Shown here: piece by piece, positions 20,790 to 31,592 of the stretch | Position numbering within the stretch: the stretch's first letter is position 1 | Layout of the letters: each line of letters begins with the position of its first letter | Notes under the pieces: generated by a model | The model's input: the letters and a program-made list of their open reading frames with translations, nothing else | Told to the model about the DNA's origin: nothing | Databases searched by the model: none | Source of the DNA: Euprymna scolopes | Taxonomy: Eukaryota; Mollusca; Cephalopoda; Sepiida; Sepiolidae | Assembly (NCBI GenBank): GCA_024364805.1 | Contig: CM044518.1 | Coordinates: forward strand, 76,379,850 to 76,423,394 | Direction of reading: 5' to 3' | Length of the DNA: 43,545 bases | Position numbers and translations under genes: made by a program

Positions 20790-22899
20790 GGTACCGAGAG
20801 GCCCCACCAGAGACTACTGTCAGGGGGATAACGTCAGCCAAAACAAAACGTTTACCTCCAGCACCCTTACTAGTGACTTGGCCACAAGGATAGACATAGA
20901 GACAGAAAAATTTCCGAGATCTCAGACTACTGTTCACCAAGTACTACCGACCTTTGAAACAGCTTTTCTTCACCTTTCATCAGAAAAATCACTCATTTGA
21001 ATGAGGTCTGAGGGACAAAAAAGGAGAAGCGAGAGTTACTGGAGCTGCCGCTAACACATCCCCTGTATTATCTACTCTCCATTAAAAAAATTACTTCAAC
21101 AAATTGCATAGCATACTATTAAAACAGTCTCTTACATAAATTCGTGTACTGCAATACGACTTCAGTTTACACATAGAAAATCGCGTTTATTAAAAAAATC
21201 CGAAACGAACTAACCTTTGATTCCATGTTTTACTACAAACTCAGTTGGTCTCCAACTCTTACTTACGTTTCCAACTTTTATTATGACAGGTAAATGGACT
21301 TTTATATCACATTGCGTTATACAACTGTTCCCTTTTTCCATGTAATTTTATCGATTACGCCATTCACGTAAAACGCGCTTACAAAATGTATAGTCCGTTT
21401 AGGCTTAACGTTTTCAATGTCTTCCACTGTAAAACGCTGGATTCCAATATTTTTTTTACGTTTTTCTTTTTTTCATGAAATACACTAACATGCTCCAAAC
21501 TAGCCGAATGCCACCTTTTCGTAAATTATGTTAATTTAAACAGTTGCCTAAAAACGCGAATACATTTTCCCACTTTCTTCCTTTCTAAATATTTCTCTTA
21601 AAAAACACATGCATTTAGTTTCATTTCTTCGCCAGCGAGTGGGGAGAATGAAACCATAACTTATAATGTGGGATTTTTTTACCAGTTTTTGCAATACGAA
21701 ATTAGTGGTTCTTTCAATTTTCCGCTCAAAAACATTCATATACAATTAAAAACAAAACATTCAGTTTCATCTGATTGCCAGGGGAGGGAGGAACAAATAA
21801 ATAAATAAATTGCGTTTCATTTCTTTGCTGAGAGGAGCCTACTGGGAACATCAACAATAATGTCATTTTATCCCAACATTTTACACTAAAAAAATGAATC
21901 TTTCCTTTTTTTATATGAAATAAAATTATAAAACATCATTTCCGGTTTATTTCGTTTTGTAGTTGCTTCAAAAAACTGGAATGGAATTTTAACGTTCCTT
22001 TTCGTTCCATGCGTTCTACTGGGTGAAACGCACCATGGGCATTATACAACCGTTCACTTCTTTCATGTTTAGTTACTTAAAATCACTAAACTGAGTAGCA
22101 GTGCTCCGTGGTGTAGTGGTTAGCGTTCCGGTCCCTTCACATTATATTTTCACGTTCGCGCCTACCTAGTCGTGTTTTTTTTTCCTAAACACCTAGAATG
22201 GAATTGTAAACACCCTTCCATTCATTAAGTTTATATACATTTTCCATTTACTAAACTAGATTCCGTTGTATTTCTGTGCCAAGAACACAATTGTCTACAA
22301 AACTGGAATGGAATTTAACACTTCATTCCTTTCAATTATTTCTCTTTAAAAAATAAAAACATATATTTGGTTTTATTTCTTCGCCCGTGAGGGAGGATAA
22401 TGAAAACATAACCTATAATGTGGCATTTTTTTTTACTGTTTTAGTAATTCTTTAATTTTTTTTTCGTGCAAAAAACATTCAGATTAAAAAAATTCGGTTC
22501 CCTTTGTTTGGCAGGGGGGAGGACAAATAGATAGTTTCATTTCTTTGCCAGTAGGGCGTTAGTTGAAACATCAACAATAATGTCATTTTCCCCAAAAAAT
22601 TGGCCACTAAAAGAATTCCGATTCTTTCCATTTTTTTTTCGCAAAAAAAAAATAATAATAAATAAAAATCATTTCTGGTTTATTTCGTTTCCAAAATAAC
22701 GTCTGTTGCTTGCATTTCCTTAAACTTTACTCCCGTCATATATTAACTAAATCGTTTCATAAAGTAATAAACTCATACATTTCATTCAGTATTTGAAACG
22801 TTGAAATAGGAGTTAAATAGTTTATACAATATATTTATATTTTAATTTCTCCGGGGATGTGGGCGGATCGCCCGTGCAACGCTGGGTAACCCCTGCTAG
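20790..22899 (+). mobile_element. Non-autonomous Helitron-like element with duplicated modules (left end uncertain)
   Basis: The right end is well defined: a GC-rich hairpin CCCGTGCAACGCTGGG (22871-22886), nine bases, then CTAG at 22896-22899 followed by T. This is the 3' signature of Helitrons, which move by rolling-circle replication. Internally a module occurs twice in direct orientation: 21587-21990 and about 22345-22690 share ATTTCTTCGCC, AACATAACYTATAATGTGG, CATCAACAATAATGTCATTT and ATCATTTCYGGTTTATTTCG. CTGGAATGGAATTT occurs at about 21975 and 22300. No Rep/helicase protein is encoded, so it would depend on a partner. The left end (A|TC) was not found. It is also unclear whether 20790-21250, which holds an unidentified 70-codon frame, belongs to it. 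Confidence 0.6.
22108..22172 (+). repeat. tRNA-like sequence (Val/Glu/Asp-type head), pseudogene or SINE
   Basis: CTCCGTGGTGTAGTGGTTAG resembles the first third of tRNA-Val/Glu/Asp genes, with a good A box. CACGTTCGCGCC further on is a weak B box (GTTCG kept, the CC-N-CC arm lost). The anticodon arm does not pair. It sits between the two duplicated modules of the Helitron-like element, so it was probably captured or inserted there. Confidence 0.45.
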
Positions 22900-22900
22900 T

Positions 22901-23719
22901 TACATATATAGCGGAAAAACACATAACCTCTCATATAAAGTTTCATGTATGCGTTGAGCACTACATACACTCCCAATGCATGAGAGTTGCATATAAATCT
23001 ACATATTGTTATGAGGGAGCTTTTCTATAAAATAATGATAAAAACAATCAATAAAACAGTTTAAAATGTGTGCTAACGTATTCTAGGCAGCCCTAATGAT
23101 CAAATCTCAAAAGTTTTTAATTCACGAGATAGCTGAAAGGCCAAAACATAGTATTAGAAGGATTAGAAGTTTTAGAATTATCTAGAAGGCCCCAGAGGGT
23201 TCAGCAATAATTTAGAATGATTTAAGGTGCCATATAAATTAAGGGGGAGAGGGAAACAGATCAGTTATCAGCTTGTGCCCGTTAAGGTAACTCCGGTATC
23301 TGATTCATGTCCAGCCGAAAGAATCCAAAACACGGCAAGTTTACAGAAACTGTTTTCTGAACTAATGGTAAATACAATTAGTGGTAAATACAATTTTGAC
23401 AAAATTGAATCTTATTGTCATTGAATTTCATTATAAATAGAGTGAATAGTCACGCGAAGTCTGGCCTGTTAGCGTTTCTTAATTTTGACTACCTCCCTTC
23501 TCCCTCGCACCCTCCACTTTCTCGTCCTGGTTTTTAACCCGAGTTTCACCAAGCCGTCATTTCTTCTAGTATTGATAGTAGTAATTCTAAACAACTGTAT
23601 CTTTTGTTAACCGACCCTTTTCGTTTGTTTTGTAATTGTTGTAAATATTTGTGAACAAACATTTTCAAAACCATATTTCATATCGTCCATATATTTAATT
23701 ATGACACCTTTGAACGTAA
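22901..23719. other. Unassigned intergenic DNA
   Basis: Contains a plus-strand frame of 65 codons at 23227-23424 with no recognisable motif. Short CT-rich sequence occurs near 23490-23520. I see no gene or clear repeat. Confidence 0.45.
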
Positions 23720-23854
23720 CAATATACACACATGCATACATACATATAGACATACATATAAAATAGACATTAATACACATATATATATACATATACACAT
23801 ATAGATAGACATACACACATACATATACCCACCCACATGCACACACACACACAT

Positions 23855-23885
<31 letters not shown>

Positions 23886-24041
23886 ATAATTATTGTTGAC
23901 ATAAATGCAGACCTAACTGTGATTAATCAATAGTAAATATAAAAAATTCAACATTATGGCCCACTACGTAAGCTTGCGAGGAAATATTTATTGTAAGAAC
24001 AAAGAAATGTGAAAGATAGCATTTTATACGTATGAGAAAAG

Positions 24042-24101
<60 letters not shown>
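23720..24101. repeat. ACAT/CACA microsatellite and (TA)n tracts
   Basis: ACATACAT-type repeats at about 23725-23850, a TA run at about 23855-23878, then a pure TA run of about 29 units at 24043-24101. The frames over them (YIYI, CVCV) are spurious. Confidence 0.9.
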
Positions 24102-24104
<3 letters not shown>

Positions 24105-24353
24105 CTGGTATTATACCAACACAAATAAACTATCAATTAGAAAGTTTAAAATATCTAAAGACATACCTATATACCTATATATCATAATCCCATTTACCTT
24201 TCGATATACATATATATATGATGATTGCAACGTCTTTTCAGGCGAGTACCACTCCCTCAGACACTTAAAGTCCATGAGCCCGAGAATGTATTTTTTGTCC
24301 TATTGGCGAATTCACACGCTCAAGCGTACATGACATTGAAGACGGTTATTGGT

Positions 24354-24870
24354 ACACACACACACACACACATATATATATATGTATATATGCACAAACG
24401 CATACATATGTACACATACACACATATATCTATAAACATACACACATATATACATATATACGTCCATAGATAATACATAATATTCATACATACATATACA
24501 TACACACATGCATAAGTACATATATATACACACACATATACAAATACAAACAAACATAAACATATATATACACATAAATACGTACACATATGCATATATA
24601 CATGCACATACATTTAAGTACATATACATATGTATATATGCATTTATACACATACATACACATATGCATATATACACATACATCTACATACACACAGAAA
24701 CATATATAAGTATATACATACAAATACACAGAAACATATATACACATACATATATACATATACACATAGATATACATACATATACATACACACGTACATA
24801 TATAGACATGCATACACACATACATACAAACATACATAAATACATACACATATGCATACATACATATGAT
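24354..24870. repeat. Half-kilobase ATAC/ACAT/CACATA microsatellite field
   Basis: Almost uninterrupted alternation of CA, TA and ATAC units. Long overlapping frames exist on both strands (up to 139 codons), composed only of Tyr, Cys, Val, Met, Ile or His, Thr, Ile. This is a sequence-composition artefact. Confidence 0.95.
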
Positions 24871-25017
24871 GATGGCAGATAAATTATTCCATGCTTCCAG
24901 CATTTCAAGCTTACACGCGTCACAAATTTTCTATCACCGCAGGACTATTTTATAGACAAATTCCTGAGGGAGTACCTATACAAAGATGATGTTACAGTTT
25001 TAGCTTTGTACGACAGC

Positions 25018-25021
<4 letters not shown>

Positions 25022-25051
<30 letters not shown>
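25022..25051. repeat. (CT)n microsatellite
   Basis: A pure CT run of 15 units. Confidence 0.95.
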
Positions 25052-25055
<4 letters not shown>

Positions 25056-25229
25056 CCTCGGTTCAAAATGTTGAGATCCAGCAACAAGCAAACGCAAGAT
25101 AGCCAGCAACAAGTTAAACTGCAGACCAGCTTAATGCGGGTACTGGTCTCCCGTTTTATGTTTTTTTAATCAAAACTTTGCTGCTCCTAAAGGGGTTGCC
25201 TTCATCATGGCTTACGGGAGCCTGCTCCA

Positions 25230-25400
25230 CCCCACATACACATGGAAATAAAAACAATCATGCACACATACACGCATACACGCAGAATGCATGCAAATAT
25301 ACATACGCATGTACACACACGTGCAAACAAATTCACATAGAGGCACACATATAAGCATTCACCCACACATGCACACACACACGTACACACACTATACATG
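25230..25400. repeat. CA-rich degenerate microsatellite
   Basis: ACACA/CATAC-rich sequence with scattered interruptions. No coding signal. Confidence 0.8.
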
Positions 25401-25566
25401 TAAAATACACATGAAGAAGCGTTCCAAATGTCATATATCCCCAATGATCAGGATGAAGGTGATGTGTACAATTCTAGGAGTATGACATAAAAAACAAGCC
25501 AAAACAAACAATTTGTAGAAGAGATAGTCACTCGTTGAAGAGTTTGTACAACTTTAGAAAGGAATA

Positions 25567-25925
25567 GACGTAGGAGTCAGACGAAAACAAAATCCAATAG
25601 ATAAATACTAAAATGGCTGGACCTTTTTAAAAATAAAATGTTTGTTTATAAGACTCACACTTCTGATGTAGATAATGATGATAATGACAAATTTCCCACA
25701 TTATTTTACAAATAAGTGGACGTAGGAATCAGACGAAAAGAAATATCCAACTAAACACCTGGAATTTTTTTTTGAATAAAATGTTTTTTACAAGACACAC
25801 ACTTCTGCTGTAGATAATGATGATGATGACAAACTTCACATATTATTTTACAAATAAATGGACGTGGAAATCAGACGAAAACAAATATCGAACTGAACGC
25901 CTGGACTTTTTAAAAATAAATATAT
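25567..25925. repeat. Minisatellite of about 145-bp units, about 2.5 copies
   Basis: Units begin GACGTAGGAGTCAGACGAAA (25567), GACGTAGGAATCAGACGAAA (25719) and GACGTGGAAATCAGACGAAA (25861), spacing 152 and 142 bp. Each holds AAAAATAAAATGTTT and CACACTTCTGMTGTAGATAA, with a GATGAT run. It ends where a CA/TA microsatellite starts, which may have replaced the rest of the third unit. Confidence 0.85.
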
Positions 25926-26185
25926 ATACACATACATACACACACATATATATACATTATATATACACATACACACAGATACACATAAACCAACAGAGAT
26001 ATATACACAATACACATAACACACATATACATACAAAGATATATAGATACTTATATACATATATATATATATATATATACATACATATACACATAAATAT
26101 ACAGGTACAACCGCGAACACATACATATAAACATACACCCATATAGACACATACACACAACTATATGCTCACACATACATATATG
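25918..26185. repeat. CA/TA compound microsatellite
   Basis: ATATATACACATAC-type repeats with a TA core at about 26058-26078. Frames on both strands are artefacts. Confidence 0.9.
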
Positions 26186-26285
26186 CATCATATAACTACG
26201 ATTTCGTGCATCTGTAGCCCTGTGATACTATTTCTTCTTTTTAGTTACAGTTAATTTTCGATAGTTAATTTAATCTATCTATACT

Positions 26286-27067
26286 TCTATAAATCCGTTT
26301 TTCTTTTGTGTGTATTGATATTAATATTAAACCCCTTTTTACATTTATTTAAAAAGAAAATACATTTTTCTTATATATGGGTATTCACTAGAAAAAGGTC
26401 TAGATAATTTGCATATTTTTTTAAACATTCATTTTAATTAATTCCCTATTAATGTTTTCGGTTTTCTAATGGGAGTATCATCTAGAGTTAACTATTACGT
26501 GTAATTATATTCATGCAGATATTCCACATAATTTATACTTGCATAATATTTGCGTAAAATCTTTACAGTAAACACAAAATTGTTCATATATATATTTATG
26601 TATACGTATATATTTTTGTTTAATCTATTAGTCTATCTATCTACATATCTGTATGTGGTTCTGTCAGTGTACATTTCCCTATGCAATAACTCTATCAATT
26701 TTAAATCTACAGACTCAAATTTTGATATACAAAATACTGAGATTTTGGAATATCTTTGTGATCGGTTTTCGGCCGGAAATTTGGCTGTTAATGTCTAAAA
26801 ATTCAACGATTTGACTTCTGAGAACTCTTCCAAACTGCTCCGACAATTTGGGGTCTAAACACTTGAAATTTTAGATATAGGTTCCTTGGACATGGATCTA
26901 ACTTAATAACTTTATTTGAGCCCAAAACAATAAATGTTTAGAAGTCATAATAGGGGTCAAAGTTTTAAAAAATTGACCATTTTTTGTTTGTTTGTTTGTT
27001 TGTTTTGGGATTTCTTTGCTCAACATACACCTCCAAACACCCGGGCAACGCCGGGCACACGTTCTAG
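26286..27067 (+). mobile_element. Non-autonomous Helitron-like unit, plus orientation
   Basis: The 3' end is canonical: perfect-stem hairpin CCCGGGCAACGCCGGG (27040-27055), eight bases, CTAG (27064-27067), then T. The body from about 26670 matches the minus-strand array at 28.2-30.3 kb (words CATTTCCCTA, ATGGATCTAACTTAATAA, CTCAACATACACCTCCAAAC). A possible 5' end is TCTATAAATCC at 26286, close to the start of the unit at 31593. Between about 26340 and 26560 the sequence is AT-rich and not shared with the ~420-bp units, so this is either a longer subfamily or two units joined. No protein encoded. Confidence 0.7.
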
Positions 27068-27189
27068 TATGCTATAAACGTTACATTAATTAATGGTCAC
27101 AAATTTATTTAACAAAGTGCACTCTAACTTCGACAGTATGATAACCCCATCGAATAAATTCCCTTATATTAGATAACCGTTCCAATAGC

Positions 27190-27265
27190 TCACATCGACA
27201 TACATACATACATACATACATACAAACGTACATACATACATACATACTCACACATACACACATAT
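27190..27265. repeat. (CATA)n tetranucleotide tract
   Basis: About ten CATA units with interruptions, then CACATA. The minus-strand frame MYVCMYVCMYVC is an artefact. Confidence 0.9.
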
Positions 27266-27779
27266 ACATAATACACATACATAGATATGAACGTATTTTA
27301 TACATAACTTTTTTACCAACAACATATACGCGTATACCTGAATAGAAGTTTACACAATTATATTACGCGCACCCACCTACTTGCTATTTCTCGTAGATTG
27401 CACGCTTTTTGCTACATGAAATAATTAGTAGTGAATGCCCATTGAAGTCCATAGATCTATCCACAGATCAAATAACTACTCCCTCAAAGTTTATACAGAT
27501 ATATAACTATATATAAGGTTTTGATCTTTTGTTTGGTTTATATATATTTATACAAGTATTTTTTCAGATTAGTAATATTATACTCGCTAGAGAAAATAGA
27601 ATATTAGCAGAACTTATGTAATCAAATGACCTCACTCCTTTTTTTTTAAAGTAAGATAGGAGTTGATGTTATAGTAGCAGTTCAGATCTTCGTAACTTAC
27701 AGTTCTTTAAGCGCATGCATTTTGAAATGGTTGCAGAATATAGCAGTTTCTTGTTTGGTATTTAATAGTTGTCCCTGTC
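27266..27779. other. AT-rich DNA without recognisable gene
   Basis: No protein-like frame and no repeat seen before the Helitron-like unit that begins near 27.78 kb. Confidence 0.5.
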
Positions 27780-28148
27780 CTTAAACCTTATATTGCCCGG
27801 GTGTTTGAAAAGGTGTAACTTGAGCAAAAAAAAAAAAAATGGTAGTAGGAAAGCAAGCTCGGGCCCGTACTGTGATGGAGGAAAAGAATGGGAAAAAAGA
27901 GACGTCGCTGCTGTTACATTCAAACCGGGGGTGACGTAATATTTAATTAAGGCTAGACAATCGAAAAGAGGGGATGACTTTCGAAAATATCGGCGAAAAA
28001 ATCGACCCTTCCCTGTAGAAAAATGCCCAGTTGAGGGTGAAGGAATTAATGTTTTAAGTCAATTTTTCGGTATTTTTCATCGGAAGGGTCACGCTTCAAA
28101 CGATACTGATCTTGTGAAAATCGGTCGAAAGTTTCACGCGGACATGCA

Positions 28149-28215
<67 letters not shown>

Positions 28216-28683
28216 CTCAAATTTTCGACCCAAACCGATTAATAACCTTGCCTTACCTCTGAGTACAATTTATGTAAAATTTCAACTGTTCAGACCAGAA
28301 ATTGTCTGAGTAATTTGGTAGAGACTGCAGAGGCCAATTTTTATAAACTTTGGCCCCTATTATGACTCTTTATCATTTATTATTTTGGGATCAAATCAAG
28401 TTATTAAGTTAGATCCATGTCCAAGGAACCTATATCTAAACTTTCAAGTGTTTATACCCAAAATTAGCGGAGGAGTTTGATAGAGTTCTCAAAGGTAAAA
28501 TCGTTTAACTTTTGACCCCTTAACAGAAAATTTTCTGGCCGAAAACAGATTACAAAAATTTCCCCAAATCTCAGTACCATGTATATCAAATTTCGAGTTC
28601 GTGGACTTTAAATTAACAGAGTTATTGCGTAGGGAAATGTGCACAGACACACAGATACACACAAACACGTTCACTTTTATAGA
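27780..28683 (-). mobile_element. Long Helitron-like unit, minus orientation (first of the cluster)
   Basis: The 5' end on the minus strand is TCTATAAAAGTGAACGTG (inverse at 28666-28683). The 3' side shows the decayed hairpin ATTGCCCGGGTG near 27793-27804; the CTAG is not clear. It joins two modules: the TATCGGCGAAAA module (27.82-28.14 kb, shared with 14.93, 30.4 and 31.4 kb) and the ATGGATCTAACTTAATAA module (28.2-28.68 kb, shared with the ~420-bp units). They are separated by a (TA)n tract at about 28149-28214. No coding capacity. The junction with the next unit is TATA. Confidence 0.65.
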
Positions 28684-28687
28684 TATA

Positions 28688-30346
28688 CTCTCATTTCAAT
28701 CCGGCATTGCCCGGATGTTTGGAGGTGTATATTGACCAAAAAAAAAAGTCAATTTTTTAAACTTTTACCCCTAATTATGACCCCTAAACATTTATTGTTT
28801 TAGACTCAAAGCAACTTATTAAGTTAGATCCATGTCCAAGGAACCTATATCTAAAATGTCAACTGTTTATACTTGAAATTGGCGGAGGTGTTGGGTAGGG
28901 TTCTCAAACGTCATATCGTTGAACTTTGACCCCTTAACAACAACATTTCTGACTGAAAACTGATTACAAAGATTTTCCCAAATCTCAGTACCCTGTATAT
29001 CAAGTTTCGAGTCTGTAGACTTACAATCGCAGAGTTATTGCATAGGGAAATATACACAGATACACAGACAGACAAACACACACACAGACACGTTCACTTT
29101 TATAGATACTAGCATTTCAGCCCGGCATTACCCGGGTGTTTGGAGGTGTATGTTCAGCAAAAAAAAAAAAAAAAGCGGTCAATTTTTTAAACCTGGACCC
29201 CTATTATAACACCTTTAAGATTTGTTATTTTGAGCTCAAATAAAGTTATTGTTAGATCCATGTCTAAGGCACCTATATCTAAGATGTCAAGTGTTTATAC
29301 CCAAAATTGTCAGAGGACTTTGATAGAGTTCTCAAAGGTCAAATCATTGAACTTTGACCCTTAACAGCCAAATTTCTAGCCGGATACTGATCACAAAGAT
29401 TTCCCATATCTCAGTAATCTGTATATCAAATTTCGAGTCTGCAAACATATAATTTACAGAGTTATTGCGTAGGGAAATGTACACGGATACACAGACACAC
29501 ACACACACAAAGACACGTTCACTTTTATAGATATACTCGCATTTCAGCCCGGCTTGGCCGTGTGTGTGGAGGTATATGTTGAGCAAAAAAAAAAAACGGT
29601 CAATTTTTTTTTAAACTTGGACCCCTAATATAACACCTTTAAGATTTGTTGTTTTGGGCTAAAATCAAGTTATTAAGTTAGATCCATGTGCAAGGCACCT
29701 ATATCTAAAATTTGAAGTGTTTAGCCACAAAATTGTCAGAGGAGTTTGGTAGAGTTCTCAAAGGCCAAATCGTTTAACTTTGACCCCTTAACAGCACAAT
29801 TTCTGGCCGAAAACTGATTACAAAGATTTTCCCAAATCTCAATACCCGGTATATAAAATTTCGAGTCTGTATACCTACAATTGCAGAGTTATTTCGTAGG
29901 GAAATTTACACAGGTACAAAGATACACACACACACAGACATGTTCACTTTTATAGATATACTCGCATTTCAGCCCGGCATTGCCCGGGTTTTGGAGGTGT
30001 ATGTTGAGCAAAAAAAAAAGCGATCAATTTTTTTTAACTTTGACCCCTATTACTACTCCTTAACATTCATTGTTTTGGGCTCAAATTAAGTTATTAAGTT
30101 AGATCCATGTCCAAGGAACCTATATCTAAAATTTGAAGTGTTTAAACCAAAAGTTGGAAGAGGAGTTTGGTAGAGTTCACACCCAAATTTCTGGCCGAAA
30201 ACCTATCACAGATTTCCCCCAAATCTCAGTACCCTGTATATCAAATTTCGAGTCTGTAGACTTTAAACTGACAGAGTTATTTCGTAGGGAAATGTACACA
30301 CAGTGATACATACACAGACATGTTCACACACATATATATATATATA
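28688..30346 (-). mobile_element. Head-to-tail array of four ~420-bp Helitron-like units
   Basis: Units on the minus strand: 28688-29106, 29109-29531, 29536-29956 and 29961-30346 (419, 423, 421 and about 386 bp). Each starts TCTATAAAAGTGAACRTG, runs through a CACA-rich stretch, CATTTCCCTAYG, a tract ending CTGGCC, ATGGATC and a T-tract, then CTCAACATACACCTCC and the hairpin, and ends CTAG or the decayed CTCG/CTCT. Units are joined by TA or TATA only. This is the A|TC...CTAG|T layout of Helitrons; the head-to-tail order is what rolling-circle multimers would give. The fourth unit has a (TA)n in place of its 5' tip. No Rep/helicase; repeat identity was not computed. Confidence 0.75.
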
Positions 30347-30960
30347 CTAGTATTGCAGCCCGGCGTTGCCCGGGTGTTTGGATGTGTGTGTTGAGCAAAA
30401 AAAAGAAAAAAATCTGGTAGTAGGAAGACAGGCTCAAACCCATACCGCGAAGGAGGAAAAGAACGGGGGGAAAACCCTGACTTCACCGCCAAACCTGAAG
30501 TGATTTATGTTTAAATTAAGGCTAGACAATCGAAAGGAAAGGATATCTTTAGAAAATATCGGCGAAAAATGGGACCCCTCCCCTGTAGAAAAGTGCCCAG
30601 TTGAAGGTGAAAATATTAATGTTTTTAGCCAATTTTTCCATATTTGTCGTATGAAAGGTCGAACTTCAACACGATACTGATATTGGTAAAATCCGCCGCC
30701 TCTGTCGAAAGTTTCAAGCAGGCATGCAAACATAAATACATACATACATACATTTATATGTTAGTAACTAGACATTTTCGACCCAAACCGATCAAAAAGA
30801 TTGTCCCATCTCTGAATACCCTTTATGTCAAATTTCAAATGTTTAGACCAGAAATTATCTGAGTAATTCGGTAGAAACCGCAGAGGTCAATTTTTTTTTT
30901 AACTTTGACCCGTATTATGACTCCTTAAAATTTATTGTTTTGAGCTCAAATCAAGTTATC
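30347..30960 (-). mobile_element. Helitron-like unit of the longer subfamily, left arm of an inverted repeat
   Basis: CTAG at 30347-30350 is the 3' end on the minus strand, followed inward by the hairpin (30359-30374), a T/A-tract and the TATCGGCGAAAA module. It carries a CATACATACATACATT tract near 30737-30755 and then part of the ATTGTTTTGAGCTCAAATCAA module, which stops abruptly at about 30960 where the plus-strand partner begins. Its site TTAATGTTTTTAGCCAA (about 30625-30641) is the uninterrupted version of the site that is filled in the partner. Confidence 0.65.
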
Positions 30961-31588
30961 GACAGAGGCGACAGATTTTATCAAGATCTGTATCGTTTTG
31001 GAGTTCGCCCTTTCAGACGACAAACATCGAATAATTGGCTAAAAACATTGGTGTTGGATATGACCTTAAACTATATCCAGTGGTGACGCCCCAGCTTGCA
31101 GGCTTTGGGGAGTGTAGAGCCTCCCTTTAATTACCATTGCTTCCAGGTCCACTCTGACCTGGAGTGGTCATACCTGTTAGGGTCTCAACTATGGGTTAAA
31201 TAGAAACCGACTTGAAAACAAATATATTCTATTAAAAAAATTTTCTTCAAAATCTTTGGATTCGGCATTAAATAACCCGAAAAGGATGGATATGCCGTAA
31301 AACGAAAACAACAAACCAACTAAAAACATTAATATCTTCACCTACAACTGGGCAATTTTATACAGGGGGATCGCTTTTTCGGTGATATTTTTCGATTGTC
31401 AAGCCTTAATTTAAACAAAAGTCACGCCCGGTTTGGCGGTGGTCATAACAGCAAAGACGTCAGTTTTTCCCCGTTCGTTTCCTCCTTCATGGTACGGGTT
31501 CGAGCCTGTTTTCCTACTACCACTTTTTTTTTTTTTTTGCTCAACATACACATCCAAACACCCGGGCAACGCCGGGCTGAAATGCTAG
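30961..31588 (+). mobile_element. Helitron-like unit, plus orientation, right arm of the inverted repeat
   Basis: The inverse of 30347-30705 in content: CGACAGAGGCG, GATTTTATCAAGATC, TTCGCCC, TTGGCTAAAAACATT, then GGTGATATTTTTCGATTGTC, TTTCCTACTACCACTTTT, CTCAACATACACATCC, the perfect hairpin CCCGGGCAACGCCGGG (31561-31576) and CTAG (31585-31588). A 270-bp insertion sits at 31050-31319. Truncated on the left relative to the long unit at 27.78 kb. Confidence 0.7.
31050..31319. mobile_element. 270-bp short insertion (SINE- or MITE-like) with 11-bp target-site duplication
   Basis: Flanked by CTAAAAACATT at 31039-31049 and 31320-31330. The empty site, a single CTAAAAACATT, is present in the inverted partner at about 30625-30641. 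The insert has a GC-richer left half (GTGGTGACGCCCCAGC, GACCTGGAGTGG) and an AT-rich right half ending AAAACGAAAACAACAAACCAA. I cannot find clear A/B boxes, so tRNA origin is not shown. The duplication length suits retroposition or several DNA-transposon families. Confidence 0.7.
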
Positions 31589-31592
31589 CATT

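Noticed and set aside
22108-22172. Functional tRNA gene
   Set aside because: Good first third, but the anticodon arm does not pair and the T arm is decayed.
24312-24903. Overlapping open frames of 70-139 codons on both strands
   Set aside because: They consist only of Tyr/Cys/Val/Met/Ile or His/Thr/Ile repeats produced by CA/TA microsatellites; no stop codons arise in such repeats by composition alone.
28688-30346. CRISPR-like array of regularly spaced repeats
   Set aside because: Units are ~420 bp and similar throughout, with transposon-type ends; there are no short repeats with unique spacers and the sequence is eukaryotic.
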